Source of the DNA: Trochalopteron elliotii
Taxonomy: Eukaryota > Chordata > Aves > Passeriformes > Leiothrichidae
Direction: 5' to 3'
Assembly: GCA_024734555.1 (NCBI GenBank)
Contig: JANPWX010000653.1
Span: forward strand, 2,695,936 to 2,759,935
DNA: 64,000 bases
Part shown: piece by piece, positions 24,206 to 36,798 of the stretch
Numbering within the stretch: position 1 is the first letter of the stretch
How the letters are laid out: every line of letters begins with the position of its first letter
Program-made: the position numbers and the translations under genes
Notes under the pieces: model-generated
What the model was told of the DNA's origin: nothing
Databases searched by the model: none
Seen by the model: the letters and a program-made list of their open reading frames with translations, nothing else

Positions 24206-27200
24206 GTAAGTTCTTGAGAAACCTTAGCTGTGTTTTACTGAGGTAATTGGTATAGCAAGCAGCCTTTCTTTTGTAAATAAGGTGAGGGGGATGGAGCATG
24301 CTGCTGTAGAGCCTGCTGGTTTAAGCTGGTCTTTGAACAATACTGGGAATAGCTGGTTGTTAGTTTTGTACTTGTGATCTGCTTTGCATAGTAAAAAGCC
24401 CTTGTAACACTTTTTTTTTGTTCAATATCTGCCTTGGTGTACAGAAGCACACTAATGCTGTTTTTCATGTTAAACATCTTCAGATTTCTCAGCTAGTAGA
24501 AATCTTTTTATACCTTATTATATTCTTTGCCACGTAGACCATCCAGCGTGATGCAAACCATAAGCTGAAGTCCAGGTGCCCTCATAGAAGTGTTATTTGC
24601 TTTTATTCCCCCTTGGTCCTATTAGAATAAGTTTTATCTAGCAAAAACAAAAGTTCCAGTTATTGATATGTAAACTGTATTGCTTATTAAGGGGTGGACT
24701 TTGAATTTTGCATGTTATGTTTTCTCTGAGCATGGAGGACATTTATTTGCTCAGTGGGATTCCTCATAAAACGTGAATCCTGGATTGTGAGGTTTCAAAG
24801 GCAAATGGTGCTTTGTCTTAAACAGCATTACCAACTAGGCAGGTATCCTGGTGGGGGTCTTGTTATAGACCACCCAACCAGGATGGGGAGAGGCAGAAAA
24901 AATGTTCTGTAAGCAGCTGGGAGAAGCCTCACAATTGCTAGTTCTTGTTGTTGTGGGGGACTTCAACTTACCAGATGTCTGCTGGAAATACAATACAGCA
25001 GAGAGGAAGCAGCCTAGGAGGTTCCTGGACTGTTTGGAAGAAAACTCCCTGATGCAGCTGATGAGTGAGCTCAGGCAGGGGAGACACCCTGCTGCACCTG
25101 CTGGTTTGGAACAGGGAAGGATTGGTGGTGATGTGGTGGTCAGAGGCTGCCCTGGGTACAGTGACTGGGGTTTTTGATCCTTGGAGAAAGAGGCAGGGAT
25201 TAGGAGAACTGCCACCTTGAACTTCTGGAGGGCAGACTTCATCTGGTGTGGGAGGCTAGTTGGGAGAATCCCTTGGGAGGCAGTCCTGAGTGACAGAGGA
25301 GTCCAGGAAGGCTGAATGTGCTTTAAGAAGGAAATGGTAAAGATGCAGGAACAGGCTATCCCATGTGCTGAAAGATGAGCCAGAGGGGAAGAAAATTGGC
25401 CTGTTTGAACAGAGCTTTGGCTGGAGCTCAAGGTTAAAAAGAAAAAACGCCAGGAGAGTTGACCTTTGGAGGGAGGGAAAGGCAACTCAGGAGGACTACA
25501 AGGATGTTGTCAGGTCATGCAGGGAGAAAGTTAGAAGGGCCAGAGTCCAACAAGACCCTGATCTGGCTACTGCCATAAAACACAATAAAAATGTTTCTAT
25601 AAATGCATTAACAACAAAAGGAGGGCTAAGGAGAGTCTCCTCTTTTACTGGATGCAAGGAGGAATATAGGGACAAAGGATGATGAAAAGCTCTGGTGCTT
25701 AATGCCTTCTTTAACAGTGAGACCAATTGTTCTTTGGGTACTCAGCTCCCTGAGGTGGAAGACAGGGATGGGGAGCAGAATGCAGCCCCCATAATCCAAG
25801 GAGAAATGGTCAGAGATCTGCTACATCACTTAGACCCACCCAGGTCTGTGGGGCTGGATGGGATCCACCCAAGAGGACTGAGGGAGTTCATGGATGGGCT
25901 CACTGAGCCACTCTGTGCCATTTACCAGCAGTCCTGGCTCCCTGGGGAGGTCCCAGGTGACTGGAGGTCACCAAATGTGACACCCATGTACCAGAAGGGG
26001 CTGAAGGAGGATCTGGGAGCTGCAGTCCTGTCAGTGTGGGGTTTATGAAAGGCAGGTCCTGCTCGACCAACCTGGTCCCCTTCTCTAACAAGCTGACCTG
26101 TCTTGTGCAATGAGGGAAAGGCTTCTCCCAAACAACAGGGACAAGAGGCCTCAAATGGCACCGGGGAGGCCTAGACTGGATGTTAGCAAAAATTTCTTCA
26201 CTGGGAGGGTTGTCAAGTATTGAAACTGGCTGCCCAGGGCAGTGGTGGCGTCACCATAGATGTGGACTTGGTGGAGTTCAGTTAGTGATTGGACTCTGAT
26301 CTTAGAGCTGTTTTCCAGACTAAATGATTAGGTGCTTCCACCACATAAACAATTAAAACATAGGTTCAACTCCTGACTTTTTTTTTCCCTATATTAAACT
26401 TTTAAATAAGCCTCCTTGCCTGGAAGAAAGCTTCCTAAGCATTTTAAAAAATCAGATGAGTTCCAGCTAGGAAATTGTCCTACAGTAGATGCTAGGGGTT
26501 TCAAACCTTAGCTGGATCCCGTTGTGTTGGCTCTTTTACTTGCATTGAATTATGGATGGTCCCTGCCTTGAAGAGTTTGCATGCTTAAGGCAAAGCACAG
26601 TATGTGGTTGTACCCATCTGAAAGAACGGAGGAGGAAGGACAGAGGAATTCTAATAAAACATGTTTGAATAGGCCAGCTGTCTGCACAGTTAAATGATTT
26701 TGAGACAATAGGGTGTTCTTTAAATAAGATCCAAATAAACAGGATAATCCATGACATACTTTGGGCATGGAACATGTACAGCTATTGGGGTTTGCAACTT
26801 TTAAAGCTACTCAGCAAATCTTGTAGTTGTTGATTACTCTAAAACTTGGTTTAGAAAGTCAACCATAAGAATATATTAGTATTCAGTGTTTAGGCTTTAT
26901 CTAGCTTCTTAAAATAGGTGTATGGGAAAAAATGTGTATTTTAAATGTTCTTTCTTTAAAGCCAGGAGAAGTGAAACTTATTTGGCTAATTGGTTTAAAT
27001 TAGCAAATTTTCTAACCAAGCATGAAGCACTGTTAGCTGGCCAACAGTTTTGCTGCTTTTCAATTTGCAAATCCAAAGTCTGCTGTAGTTCTTCTTACAC
27101 TTCATTGTATAATGTGGAGGAACAGCTGTAAAATGTGCAGAATGTTCTCAAAGAAATGCTTCACAAAAGAGTGAGAGGCTGTGCTGGCAGACTGCTTTTA

Positions 27201-27920
27201 ACCCAGCGTTGCCACTTCAGATGAGTAGTTGTGCACTATGTCTGCATTCACAGGAAAACTTGCAGGAGGTTCTTAAGGGATACTTTATTTTATGCATTAA
27301 ATTAAGATCTGGGTTTTTTCTTATATCCAGCGTGTAAGGGGGGCAGGCAACAGTCTTCAGTCTTGATTTAACTTTATACTGTTTCTAATTTAAAGCTTTT
27401 GTGAGCACCCTTTGCAAGTTTTCTTTAATAAAGTGTTCTTAATAGAAAAGCATAAGAGCTAAGTGAAGAACAGCAGTCTGAAGTGATTATCCTGCTCTTG
27501 CATAAGAAAAGTAAAAAGTTCCATGATGGTGTCCCATGTTAATCTGCTTTGGTTTTACCTGAGGTTGTTCACTGTTACATGATTTAATTGTGGTATGTGC
27601 TGTACACTAGGAAACTGTCCCTGTTGCTCACTGGAAAAAAAACAAACAACCCTGTAATTATTGAGTATAAAGGAAAAAGTATTAACAAGGTATATATATT
27701 GGAATACCTGGATTGGTTCCTGATGAAATATTTTGGTCTTTGTGGTTTTTTTGATTTTCTACCTTTTGTTTAGCATGAAATTTTGATTGAGAGCTGGGTA
27801 TTTATGGCTGATCCTTCTAAAGATGATTTTAATGGCTTTACATTAAACTGGGTTTAAAACAAATCATTCATTCCCTTTTCATCGTTCACCTCTATCTTTT
27901 TTTTTTTTTTTTGCTTTCAG
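24206..27920 (+). other. FAM53A: FAM53A intron between the second and third coding exons
   Basis: This 3.7-kb intron begins gtaagt and ends in a run of 16 T residues (27897-27912) followed by gctttcag. About 40% of it is the CR1 copy listed separately. The remainder is A/T-rich, with no other gene or repeat that I recognise. The unbroken T tract gives the large downstream exon a very strong polypyrimidine signal. Confidence 0.9.
24836..26330 (+). mobile_element. CR1 non-LTR retrotransposon, 5'-truncated with an internal deletion
   Basis: The translated frames are diagnostic of CR1 ORF2. The frame at 24902-25177 carries the C-terminal endonuclease segment, including GDFNLPDVCWKYNTAERKQ. The frames at 25365-25682 and 25695-26048 carry the linker and the start of the reverse transcriptase, including the DGIHPRGLRE block and GDWRSPNVTPMYQKG. 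The next piece (about 26034-26090) corresponds to the GFMKGRSC region, then the sequence jumps at about 26150 to the CR1 3' end (taga...gttagcaaaaatttcttcactg, then ctgcccagggc). Most of the catalytic RT domain is missing, and stops and frameshifts interrupt the rest. The 5' end begins inside the endonuclease domain, the usual CR1 truncation. The copy ends near ctaaatgatt without the usual 8-bp terminal repeat. It is dead and lies in the same orientation as FAM53A. Confidence 0.93.
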
Positions 27921-28723
27921 AAGACAGTCCCTGGAAAGCTTTAAATGGGGGTTACCCAATCCAGCCTGACACAACCAGGAATTCAGCTTACCCTTTCCCA
28001 GTGTGCCCGTTCAGCAGCGGCGCTGCCAGCAATGGCAGCGTGCCGTGGCAGCAGGAACCCTCCAGCACGTCCATGGTGTCAGGATGGATCAGTGAGTTAA
28101 ACCTCAACGAGAACTCGGGCCAGCCCCTGGCCCCGCCCACCAAGCGCCACTGCCGCTCCCTGTCGGAGCCGGACGAGCTGGCGCGCTGCCGCTCGCCCTG
28201 GAAGCCCGGCAGCTCCAAGGTTTGGACTCCTGTGTCAAAGAGACGCTGTAACAGCGGCGGCAGCGCGACCTTGCAGCGCTGCAACAGCCACGGAAGTGCC
28301 ACCTTGCAGAGAAGCACAAGCATCAGCCTGCCACAGAACATCCTGTCCCTAAACAACGTCTTCACCATCACCAGCTTCAACACCTCTCCTGTACCCAGAC
28401 CTTCCTCTGCCAGCAGCGGGTTTGTGGACAGCAGCGAGGGCAGCACGAGCTCCAGCACCCGCTGGAATTCCGGGGGCCCTTGTGACTTTAACCCAAGGCG
28501 CCGCCTCTCCCTCTCCCAGGAGCACATCACCGAGACAGGGAATCTCTTGCCTTCAGCCAACAGCACTCCCACCTCCACACCCGAGCTCAGCCGGCGGCAG
28601 GGCCTGCTGAGGTGCCGCTCGCAGCCCTGCGTGCTGAACGAAAAGAAAAGCCGGCTGAAGCGCAGACGGGAGGAGGATGTACGATGGAACAGGCCATCGT
28701 TAGACTTTTTTAAAATGACACGG
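27921..28723 (+). CDS. FAM53A: FAM53A, third coding exon (last base pair of codon 45 to residue 312)
   Basis: This exon encodes most of the protein. Family blocks in order are EDSPWK (45-50), APPTKRHCRSLSEP (115-128), RCRSPWKPGSSKVWTPVSKR (133-152), a tandem CNSGGSATLQR/CNSHGSATLQR pair (154-175), RPSSASSGFVDSSEG (204-218), RRRLSLSQE (237-245), STPTSTPEL (259-267), LLRCRSQPCVL (273-283), a basic stretch KKSRLKRRREED (286-297) that is a likely nuclear localisation signal, and RPSLDFFKMT (302-311). Several RxxS/RSxS sites are potential phosphorylation or 14-3-3 sites, by inference. The acceptor is a 16-T tract plus ctttcag; the donor is CGG before gtgaga at 28724, phase 0. The exon is GC- and CpG-rich against A/T-rich introns. 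The remaining C-terminus is encoded downstream, outside what I could find. A frame continuing to 28795 is intron read-through. Confidence 0.95.
28247..28312 (+). repeat. FAM53A: In-frame 33-bp tandem duplication in the FAM53A coding exon
   Basis: Two adjacent 11-codon units encode CNSGGSATLQR (154-164) and CNSHGSATLQR (165-175). The proteins differ at one residue (Gly/His), whereas the DNA differs in five further codons that are all synonymous (for example tgt/tgc, agc/agt and cgc/aga). That pattern points to an old duplication kept under protein-level constraint rather than a recent slippage. The human sequence as I remember it has only the first unit in recognisable form. Confidence 0.85.
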
Positions 28724-30512
28724 GTGAGATTTTACTTTCCTCACTGTGGGAAGGGAGCACTTGCAGGAAGGCTGCCTCTAGATCAGCGGCACTGATTTGT
28801 GGTCGTTGCAGATTTGCTTGTGCCCTGTATCTGTCACTTTTGGCAGGTTACTTGCACTATACCTAAAGCAGCTTACGCTTTGCCTGTGAAACACTGTTCT
28901 TAAAGTCCATTCTACTTGATACAGAATACTGAGAGCTCTGAAGAGATGCTTAAAGCAGAGGCCACAGAAAAAATGGCTGGCTTTTTGAAAAGCAAGGAAG
29001 CCATGGGGAGTGGAGCTGACACAGTAGCAAAGAATTTATACCACTGTGTGCCCAAATGCAATGATTTGAGTAACCTTAGTGCAAATCTGTTTTGATTAAG
29101 CCTCCCCTTAGTTTGAGTAATTCCATAAAGCTAAATAAGAGCAAGCAAACCCCTGTATAAATGGATTAACTAAAGAAGCTGCTAATAAGCAGTTGGAAAG
29201 AGATAGTGTTCTAATATGGCAAGTCCAGGTGCTCCAGCTCAATGGAGAGGTGTTTTACTCCAGAATCTTGTTTAGAATTCTGCTTCCCTCCTCTTGAGTG
29301 TAGAGGTGCTGATTCTAGAACTAGAAAACTTCAGTTCATGCCTATACTTAGCATTTAGTACAGATGCATGTAACAGCTCATTTTTTTGGAGCTTCTTTGT
29401 CCATAGAGTTGAGTACTACTGCCCAAAATGTAAAACTGATTCTAACATTATGGTCAGAGAACACTTTGTCCTTGTGAATATAACCCTACTGCCTTCAATA
29501 CAAACCAGACCTAGAAGGCTTGTGTGATAGATCTGTTATGACTAGTGGTGAGGGAGCAGTTTGCAAAAGTAGCAGTAAAATTTTAAGGAAGAGACATAGT
29601 TGTGCACCAGTATCCCTGCACTGTGCAAAAGGAAAGCTGAATAGGGCACAGTGTTGGCTAAAATGTGCAGTTTGTGGTACCCCAGTATTAGTAGGCTTTA
29701 CATCAAAATACATGGGGAAAAATACCAGTAAGGTAGATACTGGAACTGTCTGATGCTAACTAATTTACATCCATTTGGCTAAAAGTCTCTGATGACAACT
29801 GTCCTTCCCTTCTACTTTAGTGAAACAACTTCCTTGTATCTTAATGGATGTTCTTTAAAAATACATTTTTGGTGAAACTGTAGGGGTAGAACATTCTGTT
29901 TACTTATTGACAAGGTTGGTAACCAGTTCTGTTCTAGGTATGACTAGACAGTGTTCTGAGTTTTGGCCAAGATGCAAGTTTTCTAGTTAGCTAATCAGAT
30001 TTTACCTGTTTCTCTGTGTTAATCACTGCTGGGATTAGTTTGCTAATCTAGACCCAGAAGTATTATTGGTCTTGCCTTTCAACTGCCTGTGTGGTCTAAT
30101 GCAGGTTTCTTTGTGATAAATTTAAAACCTGCCCCTTTTTTGGCTAGACTAGATGCTTGCATTCTTCAGGCTCTGGAGGTGAGATGCAATATTTCAGGCT
30201 ACTGAATAGCTTCAGTTGCTCAGATCTTCCCCTTTTAAATAATCCATGCAGCAGTGTGTATGGAGGAAACCTGTAATAGCCCATGTCTATAGGAAGTTTT
30301 TTGGCTGTTTAGATTTGCTGTGGAATTATATATGACACTAATATTTAGCCAGTCTTGACTACTTTTTCCTGTAAGACTATTTTGAAGTGATGATTTCATG
30401 ATAAGTAGTTTATTCTGTAGTATCAAGCCCTGATGTTTTCTTTCCAGTTGTTTCAGTAGAAACTTCCTATTAAGATACTGCTGTGTATTTAATCAAAGGC
30501 ACAAACTATATC

Positions 30513-30534
30513 TTGGAAATATATCAATTTCCAA
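30513..30534. repeat. Inverted repeat, 8-bp arms with 6-nt loop
   Basis: The arms ttggaaat and atttccaa are exact reverse complements around atatca. This is a short stem-loop in intronic A/T-rich DNA, and no function is implied. Confidence 0.65.
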
Positions 30535-33512
30535 ACATGCTAAACTTCAATGAAAACATCTCTTTAAAAACTAGGCAAGTACTGGAAACATTTGAAGTAA
30601 GAATTAAGTTTCCAAGAAATATCAGTTTTTTTTAGACTGTCAGCTTGCTTACCCATTTTATTGTTAAAAGTCTTTATATCTTAACTTCTCTGCATGCCCC
30701 AAATCCTGGCAGATGTATATGCTTTGAAACTTATATTGTGGTCTTAAGTGAAATTACTGCTGTGCAAAATATCATGAGCTGATACTACAGAAGGCTTGTT
30801 TTGAAGTGTCACACAAGGTGTCCTATATCTGCATAGAGCTCAGTGAAGATCAGGGCTACCATTAGGGGAAGTTCAGTAAGACCTTCCTTTCATGTATCTT
30901 GATTGCTCCTTATTGTTTCCAAAAATACTTTTTCTGTGATTTCAAATTCACTTCCAAGTCAGTTAATGAAAGACCTCTGTTGAAAACAAGCACTTTTAAG
31001 GATTTTTGTTTTAAGCTTTACTGCAAATATTTTCATGTTCTCAAATCTTCCCAAAAAGCTCAACTTACCAAGTAGCTGCTCAAAACCAGGTCAGCAGTTA
31101 GGTAATAGTGCTTGTGGAGAACTTAACGTGAGTCAAATGTGATTTATGATAGATTTGAAGGTGCTGTATTGGAGCCACAGCTGCTTGAAGATGGAGGTTT
31201 TGGGGCTGCAGACATTTCTGCCAATGCTCTGGTGTCCTGAGAGGTTGATGCAAACACCTGCTAAAGTTGCAGAAGGCTTCTCAGCAAGGAGTTCTCTCAA
31301 ATCAGTATTTATCAGCACTAAATGAATTATTTACTTTAGCTTGAAGCAAGGGCTGTTACATCAGAATGAAGATCTTGAATAGCTGTGGTCAGGTGAAGCT
31401 TTAGAGGCAGAAGGGGATGAAAAGTGTTTTTTAGTTTGATGTGTCTCATTTTCTTGTTTTTGTTTTGGTATTAGTTGTTTGTTTTGGGCTTTTATTCATT
31501 CCTGAACTGGTTTTTTTGCTAGTTGAGTTCTGAAAACATACTTGTTGGTTGCTGCTTCAGTCCCTAATAATTTGATAAATATTAGTGCTAGAAAATCAAG
31601 TCTGATTTTGAAAGCAAAGTTTCCATTGTCATTCCTTCTTAAGTTCAGAATTCATTGATGAGAAAATTCAGGTTATTAATTTAGTCATGCCTATTCTTAA
31701 TTTCTGTCCTTGCCCATGGCTTCCTCCTTCCACTGTTGCATCTTGAATATTCTGATTTGTGCCTTTATTTAGAAAAGGTAAAGAAATTGGGCAGCTCTGA
31801 ATACTATAAACTGTTTATTTCTATGTACTTTGACTTTGTTTTATTATTCCACAGACCTTCACACTTCACTGCACTCCCCCTCTGGTTTAGGTTTTCATGC
31901 CCTCTTGGGAAGAAAAATTCCATATCTTCAATTCTCATGGAAAATGCTACATTAATATCCAGTAAAGTGAGTGATTCATCTATGTAGAAAGAGATTGAAG
32001 TGTTCAGGCAGATTGCTGTACACCCCTGCTTAGCTCTCACATAGTGCTAAATTCTGGAAGGATCTTTTTCTGGACTAGAAGCTGAAAATACAAACTTGTG
32101 AAACATCAGACCTTCTAGGACACAAAGACAGCTGTAAAAACAAGTGGAAGAGTCTGTAGGAAAAGATAACAAAACAAGATAGCTGTTTTCAGCCCCTGAA
32201 GGCTCAAAATTACTTTCTCCATTCAGTTTTGTGTGCAAGAAGAGCTGTAGGAGTTGCAGCACAGCAGAACCTGGTGTCTGTGCCTGCTGAGCATTTGTTC
32301 ACAGGCACCCCAGTCAGGAGCTGGCTGCAGTGAGCAGTGTCAGCCTTCCCCCATGGCAGCAGACATCCCTGCAGTCACCCTGCTGTTGGGAGATGCCTCT
32401 CTGGGCTTGTGCTCTCCTGCAGCAGAGCTGTTCTGCCTCAGAGGCTGCCACAGAATGAGTCAAGGTGGTGTTTAGACTGCTAGCTGCACTATGAGGAGAG
32501 GAATGTTTCTTTGCTGAAGTGGAAAGTGCTGAGTTTTTTCCAGTGTTCTGCTTCGTGAGTCACGTCAGTTGATCCTGAGGTGCGACAAGGAGAGAGCAGC
32601 CAAGAGGTTGCACATGGGTTTTTTTGTGTGTAAGCAAGTTTTACTGTGACAGTGAGATTTAATTCTGTTTTAGATCAAACAAAACACTGTAGTTTGAAGT
32701 CTTTCTGGTGTTCAATGTTCTTGTGTTACTCCTCCCCCATTGTGGTGACATGAGGTTCCAGAAAGTAGTAATCCTGGTATCATACTTAAAAATCCCAAAC
32801 TATTTGTGTTTTCTGTGAAGTGGTGTTGGTCTGTTTAAATAGTTAATACCAAATACCTAGCTTTATTCACATTAATAATAGTTTCAACTGTGGAATCCTA
32901 GGGCATCTCATGCATTAATTAACATTAGACTGATAAGGCAACACAATGAAGAGTTTTAAGGGCCTCTAAACAGTCCAATAACTCAGGGTCTGAGGTTGTA
33001 ATTTCCTAGTACAGGGTGCTTCTTTTCTTAGAAATGCTTTAAAGTCGTCTGGATTTTATGCTCCTGGATTTTCTTGGTACAGAGAGAGATCCTAAGTGCC
33101 ACACCAGGTCAGGCCAAAGCTGCAGCTGGCACCCTGCCCAACCACAACAGCTGCTTTGAGGGATGCAGGAACAATGAATGTGCAATGTGATACTTCCTCC
33201 AGCATGGCCTGGCTCCTGCCAGTGGCATCTTTGGGGCTTCAGAGTGTGCATCAGTGGTTCAAACTCTGACAACTACTGGTAGAGCTGTTTTCTGTCAATA
33301 ATCAGCTTTTTTAACCCCATGTCTTGGACCTCCACGGTGTTACACAAGAGTTTAATTTTTGTAGGCAGTTCTTCATCACCTGCAACACCTGAATGCTTGA
33401 TCAAGTCTTTCTTGAAGTTTCAGCTCTTCAACAGGCAAAACACTTGGATGACTTTGATCCTTAAAGTAAATTGAGCTAAAATTGCCTTATGACTGTTGCC
33501 TTTGTGCTGCAG

Positions 33513-33560
33513 ATAGCAGTGATGTAATGCCTCTGTATAGTAACAAGGGCTTCTCACAGG
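33513..33560 (+). other. Exon-like segment with strong splice signals (48 nt)
   Basis: An acceptor with a good pyrimidine stretch (ttgcctttgtgctgcag, ending at 33512) is followed 48 nt later by ACAGG and the donor gtgagt (33561-33566). If spliced after the third FAM53A coding exon, it would add ata gca gtg atg and then a TAA stop, truncating the protein. It may be a pseudo-exon. Confidence 0.2.
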
Positions 33561-36500
33561 GTGAGTGTGAACAAATGAGTCAAATATGTTCAATTTTGAC
33601 TAAAACAGCAAAATTAGTATCACTTACATGTGAGAATAAGCAGCAGGACTAGTTGGTAGTGATTTCCACAGCAGTTTTAAGAACATACACAAATCAGAGG
33701 TGAATGTTGGAGGTGATGTGTCCCTGAAGGGTGGCAGGAGGCAGCACTTAATAAAGGGCAGAGCAGATCAGCAGTGTTGCAACTGAACTTGGGTCAGGTG
33801 GCTGCTGCTCTTATTACTGAGACTTTCCTGGTAACTCCTGATCTCTGTTGTGCAATCTCTGCATCCACTTACTTGTTTCACTTTGTGTGGGCCAGTTTGT
33901 AGAAGCCAGTGTGAATAGATCCAAGGGTATGCTGTAATACTATTTTATTTAGGTACATAAGCCAGGATATCAAAACATGTGGTTGCAGTCTGAGAACTAC
34001 CAGACAATAGCTGGTTTTTGTCCTTTGAGGTTACTGTAATGGTTAGTATGGGGACAGGTTTATGAATTAGCCATACTGTGACCTCATGAAGTTTAAGCAA
34101 AGTAAATGTGGAAGCATTCTTCTTAATTCTTTGAATTCTTGTTGTGATTAGTGCACTGAAGGAGCTGCTCCCTTTTGTTAAGCTCTTTCCCAGGTTGCTG
34201 TTTTAGCATGTGCACGATAAAGAAGTGATATCAAGTCCCTCACAAAGCTCCCGGGGTGCCTGCCCTGTGACTCAGGGCTGCAGTGGCTAAAGTAGGTTAA
34301 GTGCTGGCTCATGAAGTTCATTCAGATTGTGTTCTGGAAATAGTAAACATGTTGCTTTAAATAGCTTGAGATGCTTATGTAAAGCTTGTCTCTTGTAGCC
34401 TCCTGTCTAAATGGGAACAAACAGGTTATTTGGGGTAGATGTAATTTCTGCTTGTGGAGTCAGCAAAGGCTGTTGTGTGCCCTGCACATGAGTGCAGTGT
34501 GATTTGGGGAAGGTCTTTAACACCACTGCAGCATGTAATCACTTCAGCTCTTGTGATTCACTTGCAAAATGTACTACAGCATCTTTTGGTCAGAATGTAG
34601 GTCTGGTTTTTCTACCTGTGTATGGCATGCTCCAGTTCAGTGGGGCACTGATGGTGCAGCACTGCTCAGATAAAATAGGTGGTAGATGGCCTTGCACTGT
34701 ATGCGGGTATCCTGTGCTGCAGGGCACCCTCAGTGCCCTTGGGTTTTGGAATATGGCTTGTGGAAAATACAATACGGATGAGTAATGTGTACAGAAGGAT
34801 TGGGCTGGGGTTGATTGGGATCAATAAAGTGGTAGCAAATACAGATGTGTAACAGTAGTAGTTTCCCTTTGTGTAAGATTAAGACTGAAAAGAACAGCTA
34901 TGAATGAAGCAATTGAGCCAGGAACAGAATTTTAGTTCTTTTTTGAAAATTTAATACCTATTACCAGGGGAGCCTTTAACTTAACATTTAAAGAATAGAA
35001 CTAATTCTGGCCTACCTTTACTTTGAAAAGCACTTTGGGGACTTGTTGGGCTTTTTTTTTTCTTCCTGTGGTGGCAATTTCTGTAAGTGATCATAAACCA
35101 AGAAGGCAAAAGATAACTTGATTTCTATTTCAAATATCAACATTGTATCAAAATTACCCAGCTAAGAAAAAACAGTGATTTAAATCCATTTTGTGTAATT
35201 TTAGGCATAAACATAATTTATAGCTGGAAATAAATTGTGAGCAATGGACCTCAAGGAGAATTTTTCTACTCTTTGCCCATGCTAAGTCTCTTATGTGCAA
35301 GAGGCTAAACACTTGAATATTACAGTGTGCTTTTTCTTTAGGAGTAATCTTGTCTTGGAGGACAAATGCCTGAATGAAAATGAGTACAGAAAGATACTTG
35401 CAGGTTTTCTAAGCTTCAGTAGAGTTAAGATAAACTGCTGTTATGCCTGCAGGATTTTGAACAATAAAGTACAAGGTGGCTTCCATCTGCTAGAGGTTGG
35501 TCAAGCTGTATTTGTTTGGTGTAAATCAATTAAGAGGCCAAAGTATTGCGAAGATCAGGAAGAAATTCTCTTTGGAGAGGAACAGGTATGTGGAAGGTAG
35601 GAGCAGTTTCTTGAGATGCCTCCTCCTGTGACATTTACTTCTTGAGCCAACTTCAGTGATGGCCAGTGGCAGTCCCAGCACCACTGTCACTGCTGGAAGA
35701 GCACAGGTATTCCTGAGCTCTGCACCTCTCTGACAACAGATGTCTAATAAATCTCCAAGTATTTGGACTTAGACTGTATGTTAGATTTGCTTCTCTGAAG
35801 TTAAGCAGTGTGCATCTGCTATGTAATGTGATTAAGCCTCCCATATTCTCAAATTAAATAAAAAATAGTGTACAGCAGTTTGAATCAAGTTTTGTGTGAG
35901 TAGCTATTTATGTTTGGCTGTCAATCTGTAAAAAACAATTGTGAAGATCATGGCTGAGGAAAGATGTCCTAAATCATCCTGTCTCATTCACTGTTGATGC
36001 ATGATTACTTCCCACAATATATATTTTTTTCAGTATTTGGCCCACTGTAGCCTTTTAAATGCCTCCAGGGATGTGGTTTCCCTAGCAGATAAAAGTCTTT
36101 TGTGGGAAGCAGGGGCAGTTTTGCCTAAGCTATGAAAGTTATTCAGACTCACTTAAGATAGTGTCATGTATTTTTGGATCTCTTTCCTACTGTCATGATA
36201 ATATTTCATGGAAATAGAACTTCAATCTTTTTGGTTCTCTAGTTCATAAAAACTAGTGAGATGTCTTTGTCTCCATTTGAAAGCAACTTCTGCAGGAGCA
36301 AGAGGAGGAGTAGCAGATATTAAATGTGGTACCTGGGGCCTGTATCCAGCTCCACTTCTCTGCTTTGTGAAAAATTTATGAATGACTGCTTTTTTTGGCC
36401 TGGAATTTTTTTTTTCCCATGAGTTAGAGAATTACACATGAGCAGGAGTTTTTGCTCTGAAAAATAATAGCCAGGGATGAGAGCTGCTTGCAGAGCTTCA

Positions 36501-36780
36501 AGGACTTCAGTAGTGCCAGCTGAGGTGTTCAACTAGATCTCCATTTCTAGTCAAACATTCAGACTATTCCTCTCCCTAGTAGTTAGGTCTCTTAATTTAA
36601 ACCTCTTCAAAGTACTCCAGTAAAATAGGTTAACGAAATGAGTATTTTGGAGAAAGTGATGAAACTTTTTCAGTCATCTTAAGCCTTATTTACCCTATTT
36701 TTTAAGGTGTTACACAGATATACTTCCTATGTTAAAGTACTTATGTTAGAAATACTCAAATGCTGGTTTCAAAACTGAAA

Positions 36781-36798
36781 CCCCCCCCCAAAAAAAAA
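36781..36798 (+). repeat. Homopolymer junction C9-A9
   Basis: Nine C residues are followed directly by nine A residues; a second nine-C run lies at 36887-36895. These are short low-complexity tracts and likely sites of sequencing or replication slippage. Confidence 0.85.

Noticed and set aside
24835..25485. 216-codon minus-strand open frame
   Set aside because: It lies opposite the CR1 coding strand, and the plus strand carries the diagnostic CR1 protein blocks.
27911..27920. Extension of the third exon's frame upstream of 27921
   Set aside because: These bases are the splice acceptor (ttgctttcag). The true upstream codons come from the exon at 24151-24205, which joins in the correct phase.
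27988..28578. 196-codon minus-strand open frame opposite the third FAM53A coding exon
   Set aside because: It is the antisense shadow of a GC-rich coding exon; the plus strand matches a known family with proper splice sites and the minus frame has no recognisable domain.
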